Shown: one piece after another, positions 45,642 to 54,469 of the stretch
Numbering within the stretch: position 1 is the stretch's first letter
Layout: each line of letters starts with the position of its first letter
Assembly (NCBI RefSeq): GCF_009765705.1
Contig: NZ_LMUX01000021.1
Coordinates: 1,690,085-1,754,084, forward strand
Length of the DNA: 64,000 nucleotides
Direction: 5' to 3'
Source of the DNA: Burkholderia sp. L27(2015)
Lineage (GTDB): Bacteria > Pseudomonadota > Gammaproteobacteria > Burkholderiales > Burkholderiaceae
The notes under the pieces: model-generated
The model's input: only the letters and a program-made list of their open reading frames with translations
The model's database searches: none
What the model was told of the DNA's origin: nothing
Made by a program: the position numbers and the translations under genes

Positions 45642-47042
45642 ATGAGCACCGAACAGCCGTCCTTGCTGCAGCACGCCAGCCGCGATCTGGCCGCGTTCTC
45701 GTCGCAGATCGAATACGAGGACCTGCCCGCCGAAGTGGTCGAGCGCATGAAGCTCAGCGTGCTCGACAGCCTGGGCTGCGTATTGTTCGGCACCTCGCTG
45801 CCGTGGACCGAACGTGTGCTCGACATGGTGCGCGCCGAGGGCGGGGTGCCCGTGGCGTCGGTGTTCGGTGTCGACACCAAGACGTCGATCTCGCAAGCGG
45901 TATTGGTGAACAGCACTGCAGGCCACGCGTTCGAGCTCGACGATATCCACAAGGAATCCATCGTGCATCCGGGCTCGATCGCGGTGCCTGTCGTCTTGGC
46001 GTTTTCCGAGGCAAGACGACCGATGGACGGACGCGAGCTGATCGCCGCCATCGTCGCGGGCTACGAGATCGGTACACGGGTGGGGAATGCCGCGACGATG
46101 AGCCTGTTTTATCGTGGCTTTCATCCGCAGGGCTCCTCGGGCGTGTTCGTGGCCGCGGCCAGCGCCGCGCGTTCGATGCGTTTGAACGCTGGGCAGACCC
46201 AGCATGCGCTGGGCATCGTGGGCTCGCAGGCCGGTGGCCTGATGGCAGCGCAAGAAGGGGCGATGGTCAAGCGCTTCCACTCCGGGCGGGCTGCTCAAAG
46301 TGGCGTGTATTCAGCACTGCTCGCGGCGCGCGGCTTCACGGGCATCAGCGATGTGCTGGAAGCGGGCTACGGCGGCTACCTCAGCACTTACTCGGGCGAG
46401 CCCAAACCGGCCCGGCTCACCGACGGCCTCGGCACCGTATGGGAAACCGCCAAGATCGGCTACAAGCCGCATGCGAGCGTGACCAGCATACATACGGCGC
46501 TGGATGCTCTGGCCCATTTGATGCGCGAGAACCATCTGAAAGCAGACGATATCGAATCGGTCGACGCGGCTTTGAGCAACATGACCCATGTGCATTGCGC
46601 ATGGGAATACAAGGCGCAGGGCGTGACTGCCGCGCAGATGAACCTCTCGTACGGACTCGCGGTGATCGCCGTGGATGGTGTGGCTTTCGTCGAGCAGTAT
46701 CGCGAGGACCGGCTGCGTGATCCACGCTTGCTCGATTTCATCGGTCGCGTGAGCGCGCGCATCGATCCGGAAATCGATGCGATGGGTCCGGCCTATCGGC
46801 ATGCAGCACGTATCACGGTGCGTACCCGCGACGGCCGCACGCTGCGTCACGAGATTCTCAATCGACGCGGCAGCCCGGAGAACCCACTGGGCCGCGAGGA
46901 CATCGAGTACAAATTCCGCCAGGTCACGGCCTCGGTGTTATCGAAGCGTCATATCGACCGCGTGGTCGAGCTTGTCGCGCAACTGGAGAAACTTGGCGAC
47001 CTCCAGGAGTTGATTGCCATACTCGGCGCGGCACGGCCTTGA
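45642..47042 (+). CDS. MmgE/PrpD-family dehydratase-like protein (copy A)
   Basis: 466 residues. Family segments: LKLSVLDSLGCVLFGTSL-type helix (MKLSVLDSLGCVLFG), STAGHAFELDDIHKES, HPGSIAVPVVLA, GFHPQGSSGVFVAAAS, and MVKRFHSGRAAQSGV. The signature stretch YKPHASVTSIHTALDAL follows. The family includes 2-methylcitrate dehydratase (PrpD) and cis-aconitate decarboxylase. Cytoplasmic, no cofactor motif. GTGGAGA precedes the ATG. It is directly followed by a second member, and the two share the general pattern but differ widely, so they are not a recent duplicate. They might act on different stereoisomers. Confidence 0.9.
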   Translation: MSTEQPSLLQHASRDLAAFSSQIEYEDLPAEVVERMKLSVLDSLGCVLFGTSLPWTERVLDMVRAEGGVPVASVFGVDTKTSISQAVLVNSTAGHAFELDDIHKESIVHPGSIAVPVVLAFSEARRPMDGRELIAAIVAGYEIGTRVGNAATMSLFYRGFHPQGSSGVFVAAASAARSMRLNAGQTQHALGIVGSQAGGLMAAQEGAMVKRFHSGRAAQSGVYSALLAARGFTGISDVLEAGYGGYLSTYSGEPKPARLTDGLGTVWETAKIGYKPHASVTSIHTALDALAHLMRENHLKADDIESVDAALSNMTHVHCAWEYKAQGVTAAQMNLSYGLAVIAVDGVAFVEQYREDRLRDPRLLDFIGRVSARIDPEIDAMGPAYRHAARITVRTRDGRTLRHEILNRRGSPENPLGREDIEYKFRQVTASVLSKRHIDRVVELVAQLEKLGDLQELIAILGAARP

Positions 47043-47080
47043 ATGGTCCTTTTTTTCACCTACGACCCGACATTTCAACC

Positions 47081-48421
47081 ATGACACAGACCTCTGCCGA
47101 ACGCGTTGCCCAGCATTTTCACGATTTCAGCTATGCCCGCGTGCCTGTCGCGACGCGCGACGCGGTCAAGCGGTTGCTACTCGATTACCTCGGCGTCGGC
47201 TTGTCCGGCAGCCAAAGCGAATCGGGCCGCATTGCTCGCGAGTTCGCCAAGACACAAGGTGGCGTAGAGCAAGCCACGGTGATCGGCGGCAACATGCGTG
47301 TGCCGGCCGTGCTGGCCAGTTTCGCCAATGCGATTTCCGCACACAGCATCGAACTCGACGACATCGACGTGCTTGCACTATTTCACTTCAGCCCGCCGGT
47401 GTTTTCGGCAGCGCTGGCCGTGGGCGAAGCGGTGGGCGCAAGCGGCGAGGCATTGATCACGGCGCTGGCGGCCGGCTGCGAGATGATGGAACGGGTCAGC
47501 CGCGCGGCCAATTCGTCGCTGCGCAACCGCGGCTTTCACACGACGCCGACGACCGGCGTGTTCGGTGCAACCATCGCGGCCGCCTATTTGATGAAGCTCA
47601 CGCCGGACCAGATCGTCTCGGCGCTCGGCCTCGCGGGTGCGCAGGCGTGCGGCCTGATGGAGATGTACGGCCCGTCGATGCAGAAGCGCTTCAATCCGGG
47701 GCCGGCCGCGCGCAACGGGGTCACCGCCGCGACCATGGCTTCGCTCGGCTTTACGGGCGCGGCAACGATTTTCGATGGCGAGCGCGGTTTCCTGCGTGCA
47801 TTTACCGATAAGCACGACGCCCGCGCGTTGACCGAAGGCTTGGACGCGCCCTACGAGTTGCTGATCGAATTCAAGCCGTACTCTTGCGCGCGGCCGATTC
47901 ATAACGCGATCGATTGCGCGCTCACGATCCGCAAGCAACACAAGCCCGACCTGATGGCGATTCGGCGCATCGTGATGGAACGGCATCCGGACTGGGCCCA
48001 CTATCACCAGAACAAGACGCCGGCGACCTATCACGAGGCGCAGGTGAGCTTGCCGTATTCGGTTGCGGTCGCGCTGGAAGAGGGCGCCGCGCTGTTCGCG
48101 CAGTACCGCGACGACAAATTGAAACAGCCGGGACTGCTGCATGCGATGGACGTGATCGAGATCGTCGCCAACGACACCTTGCCGCGTGGCGTCTCGTGCC
48201 GCATGACGATGGAGATGAACGATGGGTCCAGCTATGTCGCGCAAGTCGACGATCCGAAGGGATCGATCGGCAACCCGATGAACAACGACGAGCTGCGTAT
48301 CAAGTTCGATAGCCTTGCCATGCCGGTGATCGGTGCGGATGGCGCGCGCCGTTTAGCCGATGCAGTCGCCGGCATCGAGTCGTCGGACGTCGCGTCACTG
48401 ATGGGGTTGACGATGCGATGA
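47081..48421 (+). CDS. MmgE/PrpD-family dehydratase-like protein (copy B)
   Basis: 446 residues from ATG 47081; the frame opens at a TTG overlapping the previous stop, but the domain begins at ERVAQHFHDFSYARVP. Conserved blocks: VKRLLLDYLGVGLSGS, ISAHSIELDDIDVLALFHFS, GFHTTPTTGVFGATIA, MYGPSMQKRFNPGPAARNGV and KPYSCARPIHNAIDCAL. The family is that of 2-methylcitrate dehydratase. It ends 9 nt before the convergent PrpR-type gene. It is probably co-transcribed with copy A and the flavoenzyme. Confidence 0.9.
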   Translation: MTQTSAERVAQHFHDFSYARVPVATRDAVKRLLLDYLGVGLSGSQSESGRIAREFAKTQGGVEQATVIGGNMRVPAVLASFANAISAHSIELDDIDVLALFHFSPPVFSAALAVGEAVGASGEALITALAAGCEMMERVSRAANSSLRNRGFHTTPTTGVFGATIAAAYLMKLTPDQIVSALGLAGAQACGLMEMYGPSMQKRFNPGPAARNGVTAATMASLGFTGAATIFDGERGFLRAFTDKHDARALTEGLDAPYELLIEFKPYSCARPIHNAIDCALTIRKQHKPDLMAIRRIVMERHPDWAHYHQNKTPATYHEAQVSLPYSVAVALEEGAALFAQYRDDKLKQPGLLHAMDVIEIVANDTLPRGVSCRMTMEMNDGSSYVAQVDDPKGSIGNPMNNDELRIKFDSLAMPVIGADGARRLADAVAGIESSDVASLMGLTMR

Positions 48422-48430
48422 CGCGTTTAT

Positions 48431-50425
48431 TTAGCCCGGCGTTTGAGCATCGCTATCGATGCGAAATTCGCGCAGCTTCCGCCACAGGGTGGAGCGGCTA
48501 ATTCCCAGGCGGCGGCACGCTTGCTCGCGATTGCCACCGGCTTCGTCGAGCGCGGCGAGGATTTCCGCGAAGTCGGGTGCGCGTTTGAACAGCTCGCTCG
48601 GGAGAGCTGCCGGCTCGAACGGCGCCGTGAAAATTTCCGGAATGATTTCCCGCATATCCGGCACGGGCAAGGGCATATCTTTGGAGGGCACGCGAACATG
48701 GGCAGCGATGCGCATCGCTACATTGCGCAGTTCGCGCACATTGCCAGGCCAGCGGTAGGCCAGCAGTGCCGCGCGCCAAGGCGCCAGCACGTGGTTCAGG
48801 CAGCGTGGGCCATCGGTTGCGCCGAGCAACTCGTCGAGCATGCGAGCCAGGGCGGGCCAGATATCCTCGCGTCGGTCCCGCAGCGGGGGCAGCGACAACC
48901 TGAGGATATTCAATCGATAGAACAGATCTTCACGAAAGCGCCCAGCCGCCACTTCCTGACGCAAATCGCGGTGCGTCGCGGCGATAACGCGGATGTCGAC
49001 CGGCGTCGGCTCGATTGCGCCGACCCGCACGATCTGACGTTCCTGGATCACCCTCAGCAGCCGAGTCTGCAATACCACCGGCATTTCGCCGATCTCGTCG
49101 AGGAACAAGGTGCCGTGATGGGCCGCTTCGATGAGTCCGATCTTGCCGCCACGCCGCGCCCCGGTAAATGTGCCGTCCTCGTAGCCGAACAATTCGCTTT
49201 CCAGCAGGCTTTCGCTCAGACCACCGCAGTTGACGGCGACAAAAGGATAATCGCAGCGCGTGCCCGCATTGTGTATGCCTTGCGCGACCAGCTCTTTGCC
49301 GGTGCCGCTTTCTCCCGTGACCAGCACGGTTGCATCGGACTGCGCATATTGCGTCGCGTATTCCTTGACGCGCCGCAACGCCGGCGAATCATGTATCAGG
49401 TCGGCCAGTACGTAACGCGCTCGCAATTGCCGCGGCGTATTGGTCGAACGTACCGAACGTTCCATGCGCTGCAACTGGCTCGTCTCGGTGAACGTGATCA
49501 GGCGGCCCGCGACACCGCTCGGATCGAGCAGCGGCCGGTTATGCGCCAGATACGATTGCGCGCCGATCGAGATAATGGCTTCGATGTCCGCAGCACGCAC
49601 ACCGTCGCTGATCAAGTTGTGCCAGGGCACCTGGGGGAAGGCCTGCGCGGGGGCCAGGCCCACCAGCTTTTGTTGCTTGGCACCCAGCACCGCGAACATC
49701 GCGGCGTTGATCGACTGGATCCGGCCGTCGGCATCGAGCGCGAGTATGCCGTCGCGCAGATTGCGCAAGATGCCGTCCATGAAGGCGCGTTTGCGCAGTT
49801 CGGCGCGCCGTGTGCGTGCCATATCGATCGCGGTCAGGAAGGCATTGCGGATCGAGGCGTCCGAGTACAGCAGCACACCGGCCATCCCGTACTGTTCGGC
49901 GATCGTCGTCACGGAGCCTGGTCCGACGATGACCTCCACGCCTTGCCGCCGCAACGCGAGCACGGCCGATTCGGCGTCGTCATTGGTCACGTAGGTGCTA
50001 CACGGCAGGTCCAGCCCGAACGCCGCTTTCAATTGCAGCAGCTCGGGAAGGATATGGCCGTGTGCGACCACGCCTACCGTCGGGGAGATCAGGCGCGCCT
50101 TCGACACCGCGTACAACAGATCGCTGCCGGTCACATTGATCAGCACGGTCGGGAAGTCGGTGTGGTTCTTGATGTAGGTGCCGTTTGCGCCGGCGCTGAC
50201 GATCACGTCGATCTGATCTTCGCTCAATGCATGGATGTCGCTCATGGCATCGTCGAAGCCTTTGGCCAGCACGCGTATGCGCGCTTCGCTCTCCAGCGTC
50301 ATCGCGACGTCCCGAAAGCGCCCGCCGAGCTTGCTGAAACCCACCGCGAGGATGGAAGGCAACTCGGTCGCGTTCACATCGCGCGGCTGGCCCGACGTTT
50401 CATCGGAGGGTTTCTTATGTTTCAT
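48431..50425 (-). CDS. PrpR-type sigma54-dependent activator
   Basis: 664 residues from ATG 50425; a TTG at 50461 would add 12. Domains: PrpR_N sensor (about 22-205, VIVSAGANGTYIK, INVTGSDLLYAVSKA), PAS (about 215-320), AAA+ with Walker A VTGESGTGKE and Walker B LFLDEIGEMP, and a Fis-type HTH (NREQACRRLGISRSTLWRKL). The sigma54-contact loop reads GTFTGA instead of GAFTGA (codon ACA at 49169-49171). PrpR_N of Salmonella senses 2-methylcitrate. It is divergent from the aconitase operon, which has a -24/-12 promoter, and converges on MmgE/PrpD copy B. Confidence 0.9.
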   Translation of the reverse strand: MKHKKPSDETSGQPRDVNATELPSILAVGFSKLGGRFRDVAMTLESEARIRVLAKGFDDAMSDIHALSEDQIDVIVSAGANGTYIKNHTDFPTVLINVTGSDLLYAVSKARLISPTVGVVAHGHILPELLQLKAAFGLDLPCSTYVTNDDAESAVLALRRQGVEVIVGPGSVTTIAEQYGMAGVLLYSDASIRNAFLTAIDMARTRRAELRKRAFMDGILRNLRDGILALDADGRIQSINAAMFAVLGAKQQKLVGLAPAQAFPQVPWHNLISDGVRAADIEAIISIGAQSYLAHNRPLLDPSGVAGRLITFTETSQLQRMERSVRSTNTPRQLRARYVLADLIHDSPALRRVKEYATQYAQSDATVLVTGESGTGKELVAQGIHNAGTRCDYPFVAVNCGGLSESLLESELFGYEDGTFTGARRGGKIGLIEAAHHGTLFLDEIGEMPVVLQTRLLRVIQERQIVRVGAIEPTPVDIRVIAATHRDLRQEVAAGRFREDLFYRLNILRLSLPPLRDRREDIWPALARMLDELLGATDGPRCLNHVLAPWRAALLAYRWPGNVRELRNVAMRIAAHVRVPSKDMPLPVPDMREIIPEIFTAPFEPAALPSELFKRAPDFAEILAALDEAGGNREQACRRLGISRSTLWRKLREFRIDSDAQTPG

Positions 50426-50455
50426 GTGTTCAATTTGATACGTATGAAACGTTTC
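50419..50455. promoter_or_regulatory. Probable upstream activator site
   Basis: Inverted GTTTCAT (50419-50425) and ATGAAAC (50444-50450) flank an 18-bp spacer, and GAAACGTTTC (50446-50455) is a perfect 10-bp palindrome. The block ends about 100 bp upstream of the sigma54 promoter, the usual distance for an enhancer-binding protein, and overlaps the activator's own start. TTTCATGAAA at 50570-50579 is a further similar palindrome. Confidence 0.55.
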
Positions 50456-50551
50456 CGTCAAGCGGGGTTGACCCCGGGGTTGGCCCGGGGTTGGCCCATG
50501 TCGAGCCCGTCGCAGGGCGGCGGTTCGCCGCCGTTTGCTGCGTTTCGGTCA

Positions 50552-50567
50552 TGGCATGGAGATTGCA
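50552..50567 (+). promoter_or_regulatory. Sigma54 (-24/-12) promoter of the aconitase operon
   Basis: TGGCATGGAGATTGCA matches the consensus TGGCAC-N5-TTGCA with a single change (C to T) at the sixth base. GG and GC are at the required spacing. Transcription should begin near 50578, giving a leader of about 75 nt before the GTG at 50655. The adjacent PrpR-type gene supplies the required activator. Confidence 0.8.
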
Positions 50568-50654
50568 CGTTTCATGAAAAATCACTGCGGCGTTGGCGAG
50601 GCGAGCTGTTGGCCTGCCACCGAACACACGAAGCCGCTCTATAAAGGAGACGAT

Positions 50655-53369
50655 GTGACCCAAGCCGGTCCTCATACCACCCTGCATGCCCGTCAGCGAC
50701 TCGAAGTGCCGAACGGCGAACCCGTCGAAATCTATTCGTTGGCTACGCTCACTGAGCGTTACCCGGCGGTCTCGTCGCTGCCGCACTGCTTGCGCGTCGT
50801 GCTCGAATCGCTGCTGCGCAATTGCGACGGCCACCGCGTCGACGCGACGCACATCGAACAACTGGCAGGCTGGGAACCCAATGCCCCACGTACCGCGGAG
50901 ATCCCGTTCGTAGTCGCACGCGTCGTGCTGCAGGACTACACCGGCGTGCCGCTGCTGACCGACCTGGCGGCGATGCGCGACGCCGCTCAACGCTGGGGAC
51001 GTGACCCGAGGCGAGTCGAGCCCATAGTGCCGGTGACCTTGATAGTCGATCACTCGGTGCAGATCGATCACGCGGCGAGCCCGGACGCGCTGCGCAAGAA
51101 CCTCGAACTCGAACTGTCGAGAAATGCCGAGCGCTATGCGTTCTTGAAGTGGGGCGGCCAGGCGTTCAAGTCCATCGAGGTGATGCCCACGGGCCGCGGC
51201 ATCGTTCACCAGATCAACCTCGAATACCTCGCGCAGGGTCTACGCCATGCGGGCTCGGTGGTCTTCCCCGATACCCTCGTGGGCGCCGATTCGCATACGA
51301 CCATGATCAATGGCATCGGCGTGGTGGGCTGGGGCGTGGGCGGCATCGAGGCCGAAGCGGCGATGCTGGGCCAACCGATTTATTTCCTGACACCGGACGT
51401 GGTCGGCGTCGAATTGCTGGGCGCGCTGCCTGCCGGTGTCACAGCCACCGACGCGGCGCTTACGATTACGGCGCGACTGCGTGACGAGAAAGTCGTGGGC
51501 ACCTTTGTCGAATTCTTCGGTGCGGGCGCGGCTGCGTTGGCGGTGCCGGACCGGGCCACGATTGCGAATATGGCACCCGAGTACGGCGCGACGATGGGTT
51601 TTTTTCCGGTGGACGACAGGACGGTCGACTACCTGCGTCAGTGCGGACGTACGAAGCATCAGATCGAGCTGTTCACGCGCTATTACTGCGAGCAGCAAAT
51701 GTTCGGCATGCCTCAGGCCGGCGATTGCCGTTACTCGCGCGTCGTACAGATCGATCTCGCGGCGCTGGTTCCCAGCGTTGCCGGGCCGAAGCGACCCCAG
51801 GACCGGATCGACTTGAATCGCTTGGGGAGCAGCTTCGAGCAAGCGTTTGCGGCACCTGCGCAGCAAGGCGGCTACGGTCGTGATGCGCAAGAGCTGGACA
51901 AGCGCGCGGGCTACGATGTGCAGCGCGCCGACGCCACGATCGGACACGGCGACGTATTGTTGGCCGCGATCACCTCGTGCACCAATACCTCGAACCCTTC
52001 GGTCATGTTGGCTGCTGGTTTGCTGGCCCGCAAGGCGGTGCAAAAGGGCTTGCGTGTCGATCCGCGGATCAAGACCACGATGGCGCCGGGTTCGCGGCTG
52101 GTAACCGATTATCTCGAACGCGCTGGCCTCGCGCCGTATCTTGCTCAACTCGGGTTCAGTCCCGACGCGTACGGTTGCGCGGCCTGCTCGGGCAATGTGG
52201 GACCCTTGTCAAGCACGATTGAAAGCACCGTCGTCGCCTACGATTTGGTTTGCGCAGCGGTGCTGTCGGGCAATCGCAATTTCGAAGCACGTATCCATCC
52301 GAACCTGCGAGCGAACTATCTGATGAGTCCGCCGCTGGTGGTTGCGTTCGCGCTAGCGGGTAGCGTGCGCATCGACACCGACCGTGATCCCATCGGCACC
52401 GCTGCTGACGGCCCGGTATGGTTGCGCGATATCTGGCCCAGCGACGCGGAGGTGCGTGAGCTCCTGCATTACGCTGAAGATCCCCAGGCGGCGCGGCGTA
52501 TTTACGCCGACGTCCTGACGGGGGATGAAGGGTGGGAAGCCATCCCGACGCCGTCGTGGGCGGCTTATACGTGGCCGCAATCCACCTACATCGCGAAGCC
52601 GCCATTCCTCGACGATGCCGAGCTCGAACCCAGCCCGCCACGGCCTATCCGCGACGCGCGTGCGCTGGCGATTCTCGGCGACTCGATTACCACCGACCAT
52701 GTCAGCCCCGTCAATGCCATCCGACCCGACAGCCCGGCGGGGCAGTGGCTGCAGGAACAGGGCGTGGCTGTGGCCGATTTCAACATTCTGGGCGCGCGGC
52801 GCGGCAACTATCACGTCATGGCACGCGCCACGTTTTCCAATATCCGCTTGCGTAACCGGATGTGCCCACCTTTACCCGATGGCCGGCCGCTCGAGGGCGG
52901 CTACGCGGTGCATCAGCCCAGCGGCGCGCAAATGACGCTGTACGCCGCCGCGCAGCAGTATCTGGCGCAAGGTGTCGCGTGCGTGGTCTTTGCGGGTGAG
53001 GAGTATGGCACGGGATCGTCGCGTGACTGGGCCGCCAAAGGGCCGGCGCTGCTGGGCGTGCGTGCGGTGGTGGCGCGCAGTTTCGAGCGCATCCATCGTT
53101 CGAACCTGATCGGCATGGGCATCTTGCCACTGCAATTCGCGGCCGGTGAGAGCGTCGACAGCCTCGGTATCGACGGCAGCGAGCGTTTCGACATCGAAGG
53201 GGTGGACAGCGAGTTCACGCCACGACAAGCGGTACGGCTGGTGATTCGGCGTTCGGACGGCACGCAACAGGCTGCCGCGTTGACGTTGCGAGTCGATACG
53301 CCCATCGAGTCGGCGTACTGCCGGCATGGGGGGATCTTGCAGTATGTGCTGCGCTCGTTGGTGGCATGA
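50655..53369 (+). CDS. Aconitase-family hydratase (AcnA/AcnD type)
   Basis: 904 residues from GTG 50655 with AAGGAG 5 nt upstream; the apparent ATG at 50653 is ATG-TGA and cannot serve. The Fe-S ligands are Cys442 (ITSCTNTSNPSVM), Cys508 and Cys511 (YGCAACSGNVGPL). The C-terminal swivel domain has GEEYGTGSSRDWAAKG. The length fits AcnA/IRP1 and is near AcnD, the 2-methylcitrate dehydratase/hydratase. In GCTTC-type sites the cluster motif varies little, so the AA here is noteworthy but keeps all ligands. With PrpB-like and MmgE/PrpD genes around it, hydration of an alkyl-cis-aconitate is the likely step (inference). Confidence 0.9.
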   Translation: MTQAGPHTTLHARQRLEVPNGEPVEIYSLATLTERYPAVSSLPHCLRVVLESLLRNCDGHRVDATHIEQLAGWEPNAPRTAEIPFVVARVVLQDYTGVPLLTDLAAMRDAAQRWGRDPRRVEPIVPVTLIVDHSVQIDHAASPDALRKNLELELSRNAERYAFLKWGGQAFKSIEVMPTGRGIVHQINLEYLAQGLRHAGSVVFPDTLVGADSHTTMINGIGVVGWGVGGIEAEAAMLGQPIYFLTPDVVGVELLGALPAGVTATDAALTITARLRDEKVVGTFVEFFGAGAAALAVPDRATIANMAPEYGATMGFFPVDDRTVDYLRQCGRTKHQIELFTRYYCEQQMFGMPQAGDCRYSRVVQIDLAALVPSVAGPKRPQDRIDLNRLGSSFEQAFAAPAQQGGYGRDAQELDKRAGYDVQRADATIGHGDVLLAAITSCTNTSNPSVMLAAGLLARKAVQKGLRVDPRIKTTMAPGSRLVTDYLERAGLAPYLAQLGFSPDAYGCAACSGNVGPLSSTIESTVVAYDLVCAAVLSGNRNFEARIHPNLRANYLMSPPLVVAFALAGSVRIDTDRDPIGTAADGPVWLRDIWPSDAEVRELLHYAEDPQAARRIYADVLTGDEGWEAIPTPSWAAYTWPQSTYIAKPPFLDDAELEPSPPRPIRDARALAILGDSITTDHVSPVNAIRPDSPAGQWLQEQGVAVADFNILGARRGNYHVMARATFSNIRLRNRMCPPLPDGRPLEGGYAVHQPSGAQMTLYAAAQQYLAQGVACVVFAGEEYGTGSSRDWAAKGPALLGVRAVVARSFERIHRSNLIGMGILPLQFAAGESVDSLGIDGSERFDIEGVDSEFTPRQAVRLVIRRSDGTQQAAALTLRVDTPIESAYCRHGGILQYVLRSLVA

Positions 53370-53496
53370 GGCCGGGGTGGCCACGGTCCGCTCCATGCAA
53401 ACGTTTTAACCCGAAAGCGGGCGTGCGTGAGGTGCGCCTTCCTTAGTCCCGCCGATCGACGGATATCGCGACCGGCGCATTTATAAAGACGAAACG

Positions 53497-54369
53497 ATGA
53501 GTTCAACAAAAGAAGTATTGCGCCGTGCGGTCGAGCAGCGACGCGGCTTGGTAGTCCCAGGCGCTTTCAATGCGATGAGCGCGCGCACGGTGGCGGAGAA
53601 CGGCTTCGAAGCCGTGTATGTCACGGGCGCCGGCGTGACCAATATGTATTTCGGCATGCCCGACCTTTCCTTCGTGGGCTTGCATGAAATCGCCGAACAT
53701 ACCGCGCGCATTCGCGACGTCGTGGACATCCCCGTGATCGTCGACGCCGACACCGGCTTCGGCAACGCGGTGAACACCTACCGCACCGTGCAAGTGCTCG
53801 AACGTGCCGGCGCCGACGCGATACAGCTCGAGGACCAGATCTTCCCGAAGAAGTGCGGGCACTTCGCCGGCAAGGATGTAATCGATATCGCTGATATGGA
53901 ATCGAAGATCAAGGCCGCTGTCGATGCGCGCAAGGACAGCAACTTGCTCATTATCGGCCGCACCGACGCCGCCGCCGTGCATGGTTTCGACGCGGCGATC
54001 GAGCGGGCGCAGCGCATGGGCGAGGCGGGCGCCGACATCCTGTTCGTCGAGGCGGTCGAACAAGAGGAGCAGATACGCCGGATTCCCACTTTGCTGGACC
54101 GGCCGCTGTTGATGAACATTGTCATCGGTGGCAAGTCGCCTACCTTTGACGCCAGTGTATTGGCCCAGATGGGTTTCTCGTTGGTCCTGTACGCGAACGC
54201 CGCGTTGCAAGGCGCGGTTGCCGGTATGAATCGCGCGCTGTCGACGCTCAAGAAGAACGGCCGGCTCGATGAGGACCCGGCATTGGTTACACCGTTCGCC
54301 GAGCGGCAACGCCTGGTGAACAAAGGCTTTTACGATGGGCTGGAGGAAAAATACCGGAGCAATTCGTGA
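53497..54369 (+). CDS. PrpB-like isocitrate-lyase/PEP-mutase superfamily lyase
   Basis: 290 residues, a magnesium-dependent C-C lyase with a TIM-barrel fold. The catalytic loop KKCGH (118-122) matches the KRCGH of methylisocitrate and isocitrate lyases. DADTGFGN (83-90) and QLEDQ (110-114) hold the metal ligands, and GRTDA follows. Family members cleave 2-methylisocitrate to succinate and pyruvate or 2,3-dimethylmalate to propionate and pyruvate. The sequence does not separate these. It follows the aconitase gene by 127 nt and probably belongs to the same sigma54 transcript. Confidence 0.88.
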   Translation: MSSTKEVLRRAVEQRRGLVVPGAFNAMSARTVAENGFEAVYVTGAGVTNMYFGMPDLSFVGLHEIAEHTARIRDVVDIPVIVDADTGFGNAVNTYRTVQVLERAGADAIQLEDQIFPKKCGHFAGKDVIDIADMESKIKAAVDARKDSNLLIIGRTDAAAVHGFDAAIERAQRMGEAGADILFVEAVEQEEQIRRIPTLLDRPLLMNIVIGGKSPTFDASVLAQMGFSLVLYANAALQGAVAGMNRALSTLKKNGRLDEDPALVTPFAERQRLVNKGFYDGLEEKYRSNS

Positions 54370-54469
54370 GCGCGAATAGCCGCGGACGATAAAAGCGGGG
54401 AATACAAGCGAGCCACAGCCACACATCGACCGGCGTCAAGCCGGCATCAGGCTCTCCATGGAGAAGACA

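Noticed and set aside
48443-50644. 733-codon open frame antisense to the PrpR-type gene
   Set aside because: The opposite strand encodes a complete sigma54 activator with all motifs; this frame has no recognisable domain.
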